Positions 36,799-43,804 of a DNA stretch of 64,000 bases are shown piece by piece. The stretch comes from Leptospira sp. WS60.C2 (GTDB lineage Bacteria; Spirochaetota; Leptospiria; Leptospirales; Leptospiraceae). Numbering within the stretch: the stretch's first letter is position 1; the number at the start of each line of letters is the position of its first letter. A program made the translations under genes and the position numbers. The DNA lies in assembly GCF_040833955.1 (NCBI RefSeq), contig NZ_CP162134.1, forward strand, positions 186,001 to 250,000. Direction: 5' to 3'. The notes below the pieces were generated by a model, which worked only from the letters and a program-made list of their open reading frames with translations, did no database searches and was not told where the DNA came from.

Positions 36799-37158
36799 AT
36801 GGCAAAAAAAACAAAATACCTAACTGTTCGCGAAATTCAAAATGCGTATGAAATTGTCATCTTATCGAAAGAAGTCCACTTTGATATGGAAGAAGAATTG
36901 GACTCTGTCATGCATATGTTATTTTTTCAAACAAGATCCCATATCCAAATCGACCTCTCGAATATGCCCTATTTACCCATCACCCTTCTCACCAAACTCT
37001 TACAAATGGCAAGAGACCTACGATTGAAAAAACGAGTGCTGGTTTTGAATGGGCTTACCATCGCAAGTTACCACTACCTCAAACGATTTGGTCTCACACG
37101 ACTCGTATTCCCCGGTGAAGCCATCCTCAGAGAGTCCCATCAAGGTTCCAAGGGATGA
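36799..37158 (+). CDS. STAS-like small protein
   Basis: 119 residues, soluble. Strand-helix pattern (YEIVILSKEVHFDMEEELDSVMHMLF; HIQIDLSNMPYLPITLLTKLLQMARDL; RVLVLNGLTIASYHYLKRFGLTRLV) matches a STAS/anti-sigma-antagonist fold, although the phosphorylatable serine is not clear (DLSNM is the closest). No convincing ribosome binding site precedes the ATG, since the purine-rich run there belongs to the opposite gene. Overlaps the convergent DUF4279 gene by 32 bp. Possible role in a partner-switching pathway, but no partner is nearby. Confidence 0.6.
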   Translation: MAKKTKYLTVREIQNAYEIVILSKEVHFDMEEELDSVMHMLFFQTRSHIQIDLSNMPYLPITLLTKLLQMARDLRLKKRVLVLNGLTIASYHYLKRFGLTRLVFPGEAILRESHQGSKG

Positions 37159-37543
37159 TTTCTAATTGTACGCCCATTTCGCCTAACAAAAGCATCGTTC
37201 GTTTGTCGAGAGTGACCCCTTTTGTAAACTCAGAAGCAAACTCCACCGAAACATAAATTGCCGATTCAAAGTTTTCCGTAAATTCTTTCAGTTCTTTTCG
37301 CACAGGACCCAGGGTCTTTAGGATGTCCCAAATATGATCTTGGGGGGGGAACTCAGGTCCCAATTTGGAATTCAGCTGCCAATGACTTGGAATTGTCATA
37401 TTTTGGATGTCTTTCACATCCCCACCATGGTAATAATCAGGTGTCAGGCCGAGTTTTTCCGTCACTTCTAAGGGACGAAGCTTCATCCCCGAAATGGCAA
37501 ACATTGCCCACGATTTTAGTTCTCTTTGTGTTCCCGATTCCAT
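37127..37543 (-). CDS. DUF4279-like protein
   Basis: 138 residues, soluble. AMFAISGMKLRPLEVTEKLGLTPDYYHGGD and the following WQLNSKLGPEFPPQDHIWDILKTL fit the DUF4279 pattern, in which a small alpha/beta domain occurs in pairs or singly; function of the family is unknown. Divergent from the OmpR-type regulator gene with 58 bp between starts, and its 3' end overlaps the STAS-like gene. Confidence 0.65.
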   Translation of the reverse strand: MESGTQRELKSWAMFAISGMKLRPLEVTEKLGLTPDYYHGGDVKDIQNMTIPSHWQLNSKLGPEFPPQDHIWDILKTLGPVRKELKEFTENFESAIYVSVEFASEFTKGVTLDKRTMLLLGEMGVQLEIIPWNLDGTL

Positions 37544-37601
37544 TTTTTACTTTTTTTTTCTACTACAAGAACCAAATTGAGAAAGAACTCAAGGGAAAAA
37601 C

Positions 37602-38327
37602 ATGAAAAATATTTTGGTAATTGAGGACGATCCGGACATCGGGAACCTAATCCGGAAATCTCTCGATTCTGCTCACTACACCACCTCCGTTTTTGAAAAT
37701 GGCGAAGATGGATTGAAGTTTTATAAATCCAATCACCCTGATTTGGTGATTCTTGACCTTTCACTTCCAGACATTGATGGTATGGAAATTTGCAGAAGCA
37801 TTCGGAAATCAGACGAAAGTACTCCGATTTTTATCCTTTCTGCAAGAACGGAAGAAATTGATCGGATCATGGGACTCGAGTTAGGTGCTGATGATTACAT
37901 CACCAAACCATTTTCCGTTCGGGAATTGAAAACCCGCGTGGATGTTTTCTTCAGGCGTTGGGATAAAAAAATTGGGATCAAACCCAATGTGGGCCAAGCA
38001 GGCGAAATCATTCGTGGTGCCTTAAAGATTGATTCCATTCGTCGTCGTGTTACGTTAAACGAAAACATCATCAACATTTCCCGGAAAGAATTCGACATTT
38101 TACAACTACTCGCTGGATCTCCAGGAAAAGTATTTTCTCGTGAAATGATTTTAGAATCAGTTTGGGGAGTGGAATGGGATGGTTTTGAACGAATGATCGA
38201 TAGCCATATCAAACGCATCCGTTCGAAACTGGAAAAAAATTCCGCACAACCAGAATGGATCGAAACCATTTGGGGAATTGGATATCGATTCACTGATAAT
38301 TTTGAAAACATTGTCGTACCAGACTAA
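37602..38327 (+). CDS. OmpR-family response regulator
   Basis: 241 residues. Receiver domain (1-120) with acidic pair ED at 8-9, phospho-acceptor Asp52 ([12 protein letters not shown]), and Lys in DDYITKPFS. Winged-helix DNA-binding domain (about 140-235: [49 protein letters not shown]). A cytoplasmic transcription factor. No cognate kinase is adjacent. Instead it is followed, eight bases later, by three small membrane/stress-type genes, which suggests it regulates that unit or is autoregulated with it. Confidence 0.95.
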   Translation: MKNILVIEDDPDIGNLIRKSLDSAHYTTSVFENGEDGLKFYKSNHPDLVILDLSLPDIDGMEICRSIRKSDESTPIFILSARTEEIDRIMGLELGADDYITKPFSVRELKTRVDVFFRRWDKKIGIKPNVGQAGEIIRGALKIDSIRRRVTLNENIINISRKEFDILQLLAGSPGKVFSREMILESVWGVEWDGFERMIDSHIKRIRSKLEKNSAQPEWIETIWGIGYRFTDNFENIVVPD

Positions 38328-38335
38328 CATACGTT

Positions 38336-38620
38336 ATGGAAGAAGTGAAAAAAGAAAAATCCCTCATCGATGAAATTAAGTTGTATGAGAAAAAAGCCAA
38401 GGAAATTGAACAAAGAGCCAAGGAGAAGTATATGGAACAAGTAAGCGACATCAAACAAAAGTTAGGGAAAGCAAGCGAAGAAGCATCGATCCGTGCCAAA
38501 GAAGTGATCGATAATGTGGGAACCTATGTAAAAGAAAACCCACAAAAAGCAGCTGTCATTGGATTTGGCGTAGGACTTGGTCTTGGACTTGCCCTTGGTT
38601 GGTTTTTTAAGAAGAAATAA
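38336..38620 (+). CDS. YqjD/ElaB-like (DUF883) membrane-anchored protein
   Basis: 94 residues: an N-terminal charged coiled coil (KSLIDEIKLYEKKAKEIEQRAKEKY), an amphipathic middle and one C-terminal glycine-rich helix (AAVIGFGVGLGLGLALGWFFKKK), the layout of YqjD/ElaB, which in E. coli anchor ribosomes to the inner membrane in stationary phase. Directly follows the response regulator and abuts the next gene (TAA-TTG), as in the E. coli yqjD-yqjE order. Confidence 0.78.
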   Translation: MEEVKKEKSLIDEIKLYEKKAKEIEQRAKEKYMEQVSDIKQKLGKASEEASIRAKEVIDNVGTYVKENPQKAAVIGFGVGLGLGLALGWFFKKK

Positions 38621-38953
38621 TTGGACGAACGACACTCAAAACATCGAAAAAAAGGTGGTTTAAAGGCCGCCTTTGAAGAGTTCATCGCCAAACTAGTTTC
38701 GTATGCAGAGGTGATGTTTCTCTATCTGCAAAAGAACGTACAGTTTTATCTCCAAAACTTTGTTAAAAAATCCGTTTGGGTATTTGCGGCACTTACGCTC
38801 ATTTTTCTGGGCTTTTTGTACACTTCGTACGGAGTATTCTTAAGCATTCAAAAATTTTTGTCGAGTGGTGATCCCATCTTAGCGAGCTTCGGAACGGGGA
38901 TTGGCTTTTTGGTTTTGGCGCTTCTCTTTTTATCATTTGTATTCCGCAGATAA
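38621..38953 (+). CDS. YqjE-like (holin superfamily III) membrane protein
   Basis: 110 residues, TTG start immediately after the previous stop. A basic N-terminus, an amphipathic helix, then two membrane helices (about 50-72 and 85-107: VWVFAALTLIFLGFLYTSYGVF; FGTGIGFLVLALLFLSFVF). This fits the YqjE/DUF1469-type proteins that accompany YqjD-like genes. Inner membrane; molecular role unknown. Confidence 0.7.
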   Translation: MDERHSKHRKKGGLKAAFEEFIAKLVSYAEVMFLYLQKNVQFYLQNFVKKSVWVFAALTLIFLGFLYTSYGVFLSIQKFLSSGDPILASFGTGIGFLVLALLFLSFVFRR

Positions 38954-38958
38954 TTCGT

Positions 38959-39204
38959 ATGGCATTCAATCCTTTCCAAGACCATAATCGTTACCTCGAA
39001 AAAGACCCTAAGGACATGACTTTGTCCGAACTGAGAATGTTACTTAAGATCAAACGAATGGACTTAACACTTGGTTGGAATGAATTGGAAGGGAAAATCA
39101 AATTTTGGCAACGAGTCGCAAGGTCCCTTCGCGAATCTGGCATTTTGGACAAAGCCAAAGAAGGAATCCAAAGTTATTTGCAAAAAGACACCCCAAAAGA
39201 ATAA
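38959..39204 (+). CDS. Small soluble protein of the YqjDE-like unit
   Basis: 81 residues, charged and helical (DMTLSELRMLLKIKRMDLTLGWNELEGKIKFWQRVARSL), no membrane segment. It occupies the position of yqjK in the E. coli operon, but similarity is of kind only. Five bases after the previous stop. No family recognised. Confidence 0.65.
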   Translation: MAFNPFQDHNRYLEKDPKDMTLSELRMLLKIKRMDLTLGWNELEGKIKFWQRVARSLRESGILDKAKEGIQSYLQKDTPKE

Positions 39205-39254
39205 GGATTCTCCCCTCCTAAACCGATCCTAGAAGAAACGGCAAAGGACACAGT

Positions 39255-39584
39255 ATGGCATCCGAAGAAATTTTAGTATTTACCACGATAGGCGACCGCG
39301 ACATGGCAGAAGAACAAATTTCTGAAATGTTGGAACAAGGGATCATCATCTCAGGAACCATTTTCCCCGAAGTAGAACTCGTATACCTTTGGGATGGCAA
39401 AATCACTGTTGATACGGAAAACAAAATCCTACTCAAAGCCAAAGCGGAACATTATGATGCGATCGAAGCCTATATTATGAAACACCATCCTTACATTGCC
39501 CCAGAGATCATTCGACTCGATGTGAGTTTTGGAAGCCCCGCCTACAAAGCGTTTGTGGCCGATAAAATCAAAAAGAATAGTTAA
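39255..39584 (+). CDS. cutA: CutA-family divalent cation tolerance protein
   Basis: 109 residues, the usual CutA length, with VFTTIGDRDMAEEQISEMLEQG, ISGTIFPEVELVYLWDGKI and EHYDAIEAYIMKHHPY matching the ferredoxin-like trimer-forming fold. AAAGGA precedes the ATG. CutA has been linked to copper tolerance, although the biochemical role is not settled. It is the last housekeeping gene before an accessory patch with repeats and toxin-antitoxin genes. Confidence 0.88.
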   Translation: MASEEILVFTTIGDRDMAEEQISEMLEQGIIISGTIFPEVELVYLWDGKITVDTENKILLKAKAEHYDAIEAYIMKHHPYIAPEIIRLDVSFGSPAYKAFVADKIKKNS

Positions 39585-39966
39585 ATTCAGATAACAAATA
39601 CCCAAAAGCCAATCGCTTTCTTTCGATTCTTCCCATGATGAAGCACGATTAATGGTTGTAGAACCATCTCTGATTCTATTTCCTCAAGTGGGCGCCTCGA
39701 ATCTATTTCTCTACCAACCTTCCTTTTGAAGAAACGACCGGGCGTACTACGGGGTCCGCATTCGCTCCCGTCCTCGGAGGCGTTATCCTCCTCTGACCAA
39801 GCCCTTCGTTTGCCCTGGCGAGGGATTCTAATCTTTACTACTTGGTCTTTAGAAAACGAAAGGGATTGGTATTGATATAGAACATATCAAACCAATTTAC
39901 TTTAAAGACCGGAAAGTATTCTCTGTTTTTTAGCACGGAAAATACCAATAGGGAAATTACTTCCGC
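39585..39966. other. Gene-free segment with GC-rich hairpins
   Basis: No credible open frame. The middle (about 39690-39830) is GC-rich against AT-rich flanks and holds GGAGG-CGTTAT-CCTCC (39776-39791). It shares the 9-mer AGGCGTTAT (39778-39786) with the folded segment after the chemoreceptors (9522-9530). It could be the relic of a mobile or RNA element. Nothing in it was recognised. Confidence 0.4.
39844..39910. repeat. Long imperfect palindrome
   Basis: GGTCTTTA (39844-39851) pairs with TAAAGACC (39903-39910). Nested inside, ATTGGTATTGATAT (39865-39878) pairs with ATATCAAACCAAT (39884-39896) with a single bulged base and a 5-base loop. No T-run follows, so it is not an obvious terminator. 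Confidence 0.6.
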
Positions 39967-40124
39967 TGTTTTTACTGGTTGGGAATTGAGAATCGAACAA
40001 GTGTATCAGTAAACACTATGTTTTAAAGATGATTGAATCTCACGCACTAATGCGGAGAAATCTCCAGAATCCAATGATTGTTTTCTTTTATAATATCCCT
40101 CTGCTTTCAATTGTTCTTCAAAAT
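39967..40124. repeat. 158-bp direct repeat, copy 1 (orphan gene end)
   Basis: Matches 41097-41254 at 156 of 158 positions, in the same orientation, offset 1130 bp. It includes the last 39 or so codons (40006-40124, minus strand, stop at 40006-40008) of the lipoprotein gene that ends at 41136, plus 39 bp beyond its stop. Here the rest of that gene is missing: homology stops sharply at 40124. It is therefore a 3' gene fragment. Confidence 0.9.
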
Positions 40125-40193
40125 AAAGATACCTTGAGATTTTTTACTTTCATTCTTGCAATTCAAATATATAGAGTTATACGACATCCAAGA

Positions 40194-40215
40194 ATTTTAC
40201 CCAAAGGGGTAAAAT
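40194..40215. promoter_or_regulatory. Inverted repeat upstream of higBA, candidate operator
   Basis: ATTTTACCC-AAAG-GGGTAAAAT, a 9-bp perfect palindrome whose right arm ends five bases before the -35 box of the higBA promoter. Antitoxins of the HigA type commonly repress their own operon from such sites; binding here is inferred. Confidence 0.5.
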
Positions 40216-40220
40216 TACGA

Positions 40221-40249
40221 TTGACAGTAGTATCGCGAAACGTTAGTAT
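40221..40249 (+). promoter_or_regulatory. Sigma-70-type promoter of higBA
   Basis: TTGACA (40221-40226), a 17-bp spacer, and TAGTAT (40244-40249). The -35 is consensus and the spacing ideal. Transcription would start near 40256, at the presumed higB start codon. Confidence 0.65.
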
Positions 40250-40254
40250 TGATT

Positions 40255-40536
40255 GTGATCATAGGTTTTGCCGACAAAAAAACTGAAAAAGTTTGGAAAG
40301 GTGAGTTTTCTAAAGATTTACCAACTGAAGTTCAGAACCAAGGCAGAAAAAAACTTAGGATGATTAATAATGCTCATAATATTGAAGACTTAAAAGTTCC
40401 TCCAGGAAATAAGTTAGAGATTCTAAAAGGCGACAGAAAAGGCCAATTTAGTATACGTATCAATGATCAATGGCGCATTTGTCTTATTTGGGACGGAAAT
40501 AACGCTTCTTTCGTAGAAATTGTTGATTACCATTAA
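40255..40536 (+). CDS. higB: HigB/RelE-type toxin (mRNA interferase)
   Basis: 93 residues from the GTG at 40255, giving MIIGFADKKTEKVWKGEFSK, a normal HigB start; a TTG at 40249 lies within the -10 box and is rejected. The RelE-like fold is seen in LPTEVQNQGRKKLRMINNA, LEILKGDRKGQFSIRINDQWRICLIW and VEIVDYH, with the basic/aromatic residues used for ribosome-dependent mRNA cleavage. The antitoxin gene follows after 12 bp, the toxin-first order typical of higBA. The frame is intact. No Shine-Dalgarno is visible and the promoter implies a nearly leaderless mRNA. Confidence 0.9.
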   Translation: MIIGFADKKTEKVWKGEFSKDLPTEVQNQGRKKLRMINNAHNIEDLKVPPGNKLEILKGDRKGQFSIRINDQWRICLIWDGNNASFVEIVDYH

Positions 40537-40548
40537 TAAGGAGATTAT

Positions 40549-40854
40549 ATGAAACTTTTAGCAAACATACATCCTGGACAAATACTATCGGAAGAGTTTC
40601 TTACTCCTTTGAATATTACTGCCTATCGCCTGGCAAAGGAAACTGGTATTCCACAAACAAGAATTAGTCAAATTTTACAATATAAAAGATCTATTTCTGC
40701 TGATACTGCAATACGCTTATCAAAATTTTTTGGAACTACTCCACAATTCTGGCTTGGTTTACAAAATGATTATGATCTGGAAGAAGAAATGTTAAAAAAG
40801 AAGAAAGAATTTAACGAAATTCACAATTACAAAGATTTAGCAATAGCATCTTAA
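40549..40854 (+). CDS. higA: HigA-type antitoxin (XRE helix-turn-helix)
   Basis: 101 residues. IHPGQILSEEFLTPLNITAYRLAKETGIPQTRISQILQYKRSISADTAIRLSKFFGTTPQFWLGLQNDYDLE is the classic HigA/VapI-like HTH domain (about 8-80). AAGGAG precedes the ATG, so unlike the toxin it has a good ribosome binding site, which favours antitoxin excess. It neutralises HigB and probably represses the operon. Confidence 0.93.
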   Translation: MKLLANIHPGQILSEEFLTPLNITAYRLAKETGIPQTRISQILQYKRSISADTAIRLSKFFGTTPQFWLGLQNDYDLEEEMLKKKKEFNEIHNYKDLAIAS

Positions 40855-40880
40855 ATTTTTATAATCGCAAGCTAAATGCC

Positions 40881-40961
40881 AGTCCCCAACGTCCCATCCC
40901 GGGACTCAGGGTCGGAAGACTTCGGTAAGTCTAGTTCGATCAACGAAAGCACTAGGATGTT
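40881..40961. other. GC-rich folded segment downstream of higBA
   Basis: Contains AGTCCC/GGGACT (40881-40886 with 40901-40906), AGACTT-CGGT-AAGTCT (40917-40932), and outer arms AACGTCC/GGATGTT (40888-40894 with 40955-40961, one wobble). GC content stands out from the AT-rich flanks. It may be a recombination site, a small RNA or the 3' hairpin of the higBA mRNA. The rest of the 281-bp gap shows only the terminator described next. Confidence 0.4.
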
Positions 40962-41055
40962 AAATTTAAATACTATCATTTTTACCTTTCTTTGATACAA
41001 GATCACTTGAGATCAAGTCCGCTGTGGATACTCAAGTTCAGATAATCTATTACCA

Positions 41056-41083
41056 CTAAAAAAACTGGTGCCCAAAAAGGGCA
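41056..41083 (-). terminator. Terminator of the split lipoprotein gene
   Basis: On the minus strand TGCCC-TTTTT-GGGCA (41069-41083) is followed by CCAG and a run of seven T. It lies 53 bp after the stop of the lipoprotein gene, outside the 158-bp repeat. Confidence 0.5.
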
Positions 41084-41096
41084 TTGAGTATTGGAT

Positions 41097-41254
41097 TGTT
41101 TTTCCTGGTTGGGAATTGAGAATCGAACAAGTGTATCAGTAAACACTATGTTTTAAAGATGATTGAATCTCACGCACTAATGCGGAAAAATCTCCAGAAT
41201 CCAATGATTGTTTTCTTTTATAATATCCCTCTGCTTTCAATTGTTCTTCAAAAT
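41097..41254. repeat. 158-bp direct repeat, copy 2 (in its gene context)
   Basis: The parental-looking copy: it spans 39 bp beyond the stop and the last 39 codons of the minus-strand lipoprotein gene. Differences from copy 1 are at 41104 (C for A) and 41187 (A for G). With copy 1 it brackets the higBA segment 40125-41096. Confidence 0.9.
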
Positions 41255-41871
41255 CAGCTTTTTCCCAATTGCAGTCTTCTTTTAAACTCGACTCTGAAAA
41301 TTCATTTGGTCTTGCATGTTTATAAAAATAAAATTTTCTATCGCAGTATTCGCTTGGCCATGCTAAGTTAAAATAATTATTTTCCTTAAATTTAGCACGC
41401 ATATCTTTTGTTGAATTCTCTCCTAATGTGATATCACTAGAATTAGGATCTAAAAATAAATATTGATGGATTGAATAATCGATGAGAATATCTCTATAAA
41501 AAAATAGAGTGACGGATTGTCCTTCCTTTGTTCTAGTTTTACTGATTTCTGCACCATTCAATTTAAATTCTTTTTTTGATGATTTTGTACCAAAGAATAC
41601 AATGATATGATCAATTGGGTAAAAAACTCCGTTGATTCTCCTTGGTAAAAAATTGTCTTTGTATGTAATTTCTTGATATACGTGGTGACTCAATTTTTTT
41701 TGCTACTGCATGCGAATGAAAGCCTAATTTTAATAAGCGAATGTTTTCCATAGGAATATATTCAAATTCATCATATCGGAAAAAACCATGATCAAATTTA
41801 CTTTTCCGATCACAAAAGATTACGAAAAGAAATAACGAAATCAGTATAATATTAAGTTTAATTAAAATCAT
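41136..41871 (-). pseudogene. Lipoprotein gene split by a frameshift at an A8 tract
   Basis: Two overlapping minus-strand frames make one protein of about 245 residues. The first starts at ATG 41871 behind GAGGAG and encodes a lipoprotein signal (LIKLNIILISLFLFVIFC) and about 38 further residues up to HAVAKK. There a run of eight A on the coding strand (41694-41701) shifts the frame, and the 185-residue continuation (LSHHVYQEITYKDNF... to SLKHSVY) ends at 41136. The second frame has no ribosome binding site of its own. It is either a broken gene, a phase-variable gene switched by slippage, or a homopolymer error. The protein is polar and beta-rich; no family recognised. AT-rich. Its 3' end is duplicated at 39967-40124. 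Confidence 0.7.
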
Positions 41872-41889
41872 TTCTCCTCTTTTCTTGAT

Positions 41890-41952
41890 TCACCAAACCG
41901 TATTAATTTCATATGGAGTGATCAGTGAATCATTTGTCAAAAGATAAACCAT
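41890..41952 (-). pseudogene. Possible remnant of a VapC-type toxin
   Basis: A 20-codon frame (MVYLLTNDSLITPYEINTVW, then stop) begins inside the antitoxin 3' end. The MVYLL opening and the overlap with an upstream Phd-type antitoxin are usual for PIN-domain toxins, but the acidic active-site residue expected right after it (LLD) is missing and the frame closes at once. Tentative. Confidence 0.35.
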
Positions 41953-42170
41953 GAGATTTCCTCATTGGAAAGAGGTTCAAAAAATTCTTTTGAGATTTTT
42001 GTTTTCCCATGATAGATTCCTATTTTTCGTTTCTTCGTTTGATCAGAAGTAATTCACACTAACATTATAACTGGTTTTCCCGCTTTGGAAATCACCACTT
42101 CCTTATCCTCAATTGCCTGGACGATGAACTTCGAAAGATTGGCTTTCGCATCATGAATGTTATATTCCAT
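41937..42170 (-). pseudogene. Phd/YefM-type antitoxin with internal stop codon
   Basis: A 77-codon frame of normal length, interrupted only by TGA at codon 39. Before it: MEYNIHDAKANLSKFIVQAI and KEVVISKAGKPVIMLV, a textbook Phd/YefM N-terminus. After it, in the same frame: KIGIYHGKTKISKEFFEPLS, matching the C-terminal GKIKISxDFDEPL pattern of antitoxins paired with VapC-like toxins. The DNA-binding half could still be made as a 38-residue peptide. The toxin is reduced to a stub. A decayed toxin-antitoxin module. The segment 42171-42334 upstream is AT-rich with nothing recognisable. Confidence 0.85.
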
Positions 42171-42334
42171 ACATTTAGATTAGCTAACCAAAAAGGATTA
42201 AGTCAAGAAAAAACGAAACAATGTATTCTCTTTTCCGGGGTAAAAGTCATTTCGACAATTTGAAAAACACATCGGGTTGTTTTTTTAGCACTTAGGATCA
42301 AACATTCGAATCGATTTCCTATTTGATCGACTCA

Positions 42335-43018
42335 TTACCTTATGGAAACATTAGTAGTTTTTTGATTCTCCCTAAACTCCCGATACCAATGCAAACATCC
42401 ATAAAACGCAATGAGAAGGAAGATCACATATTCGATTGTTACAAAAGGGATATTCTTTAGAGAATACAGAGCAATACAAACCACATCCACAGATACCCAC
42501 AAAAACCAAGATTCCAATTTTCGTTGTGCGAGAAGAAAATTGGCAATGATGCTTGCCACTGTGGTAAACGCATCCCAATACAAATAATCAGGTGGTTTAA
42601 GAAACAAACTGGGGAACCAAAGAGGTAAGTGTTTTGTAAAGGAACCGAGGCTCAAAGTTCCCACAATGATGAGAAGGATCACCAATAAATTCTTTTTTGT
42701 TCCTAACGAAACAATCTGAGTAAAACTTCCGGTTCGTTTTCGCCAAAGGATCCAACCATATATACTGGATCCAAAAAAATAAATTTGTAACAACATATCG
42801 GAATACAATTGGATTTGAAAAAATAAAAAGAAAAAACAGATGGAATTAAAGATTCCTATTGGCCAAGTGAGGATATGATTTCTGGACGCTAAATAGACGC
42901 ATACAAGTCCAGATGTGGTTCCCAGGAATTCCAGTAAGGACAAAGGATAGCCCAACCAAATCAAAATCGTATAATCTAAGGAGATAAGTTCTTTGAAAAA
43001 TCCTAGATCTGACATCAT
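42335..43018 (-). CDS. pnuC: Nicotinamide riboside transporter PnuC
   Basis: 227 residues, seven or eight membrane helices, of the PnuC/SWEET-like fold. Diagnostic segments: LEFLGTTSGLVCVYLASRNHILTWPIGIFNSICFFFLF, YSDMLLQIYFFGSSIYGWILW and a C-terminal ESWFLWVSVDVVCIALYSLKN. It takes up nicotinamide riboside for NAD synthesis by facilitated diffusion; the trapping kinase (NadR-like) is not in the window. 105 bp separate it from the methyltransferase on the same strand. Confidence 0.93.
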   Translation of the reverse strand: MMSDLGFFKELISLDYTILIWLGYPLSLLEFLGTTSGLVCVYLASRNHILTWPIGIFNSICFFFLFFQIQLYSDMLLQIYFFGSSIYGWILWRKRTGSFTQIVSLGTKKNLLVILLIIVGTLSLGSFTKHLPLWFPSLFLKPPDYLYWDAFTTVASIIANFLLAQRKLESWFLWVSVDVVCIALYSLKNIPFVTIEYVIFLLIAFYGCLHWYREFRENQKTTNVSIR

Positions 43019-43123
43019 CTCTAAATACAGTGAATTTCCATCGTATCCATCAAATGCAAAAAGAGTTCATAATCGCTTCCCATCGTGACCGAGGAATACC
43101 TAGCATTGGGTTTCGTTTCCAAC

Positions 43124-43804
43124 TCAATCGATTCGAAAGAAATCTTCTTTAAATCCTTTTTCCCCAAGCCACTTACTTTGTAATAAATTATAACCCACGA
43201 TTTCAAAGTCTCTTGCGATCCATTTTCTGTATTTTTTTTTGGTTCGGGAGAAGGCATATGGGTCCACAAAAGACATTTCTTTTTTCATGACCGCATAGTC
43301 TTCGTTTGTTGGAACCGTGAAGTATAAATAATTACAATACTTTGCCATCTTTTCCAATACCGATGGAATTTGAGCATCTGGTAAGTATTGGATCACAGAA
43401 TTACAAATCCCAAGTTCGACTGGTTCTTTTTCCAATTTAGGTAACTCAAAAGTTTCTAATGATTCATGGTAAATCTGAAATTTGTCAGAACGTTTCACCC
43501 AGTCTTTTTTTTTGAGTTCCAGGTATGCTTCTTTGGATGCATCCACTGCATACACCTTTACAGGAGAAAATGTTTTTACCATTTCACGAAGTAATATCCC
43601 CTTCCCAAACCCAAAGTCTGCGATTTTATATACGGGGATTTCCATCAGTTGGAAAAGAGACTTGAGATACTCGGCATGTTGTTTGGCATTATAAGAGCCG
43701 TCTACATCAAGACCACTCCCATAGATTTCAGACCAGTATTCGGTTCCGAATTCTTTTCCATTTTTTCCAAAACCAGTTTGTTTTTGTTTTAAAAATCCTT
43801 TCAT
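43124..43804 (-). CDS. Class I SAM-dependent methyltransferase
   Basis: 226 residues. Motif I is IADFGFGKGILLREM (an unusual Phe between the glycines), the acidic strand-2 end is YAVDASKEAY, and motif IV is ICNSVIQYLP. The C-terminal segment (AFSRTKKKYRKWIARDFEIVGYNLL) resembles the product-release region of small-molecule methyltransferases. Substrate unknown. Overlaps the stop of the preceding J-domain-like gene by one base (TAATG), so the two are coupled. Confidence 0.82.
   Translation of the reverse strand: MKGFLKQKQTGFGKNGKEFGTEYWSEIYGSGLDVDGSYNAKQHAEYLKSLFQLMEIPVYKIADFGFGKGILLREMVKTFSPVKVYAVDASKEAYLELKKKDWVKRSDKFQIYHESLETFELPKLEKEPVELGICNSVIQYLPDAQIPSVLEKMAKYCNYLYFTVPTNEDYAVMKKEMSFVDPYAFSRTKKKYRKWIARDFEIVGYNLLQSKWLGEKGFKEDFFRID

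Noticed and set aside
40194..40215. Palindrome before higB as a terminator
   Set aside because: No T-run follows, and it sits just upstream of a good promoter, so an operator is more plausible.
43021..43269. 82-residue minus-strand frame overlapping the methyltransferase 3' end
   Set aside because: Most of it lies inside the methyltransferase gene in another frame. No ribosome binding site or domain, so it is treated as a shadow. The 105-bp gap before pnuC holds nothing else.
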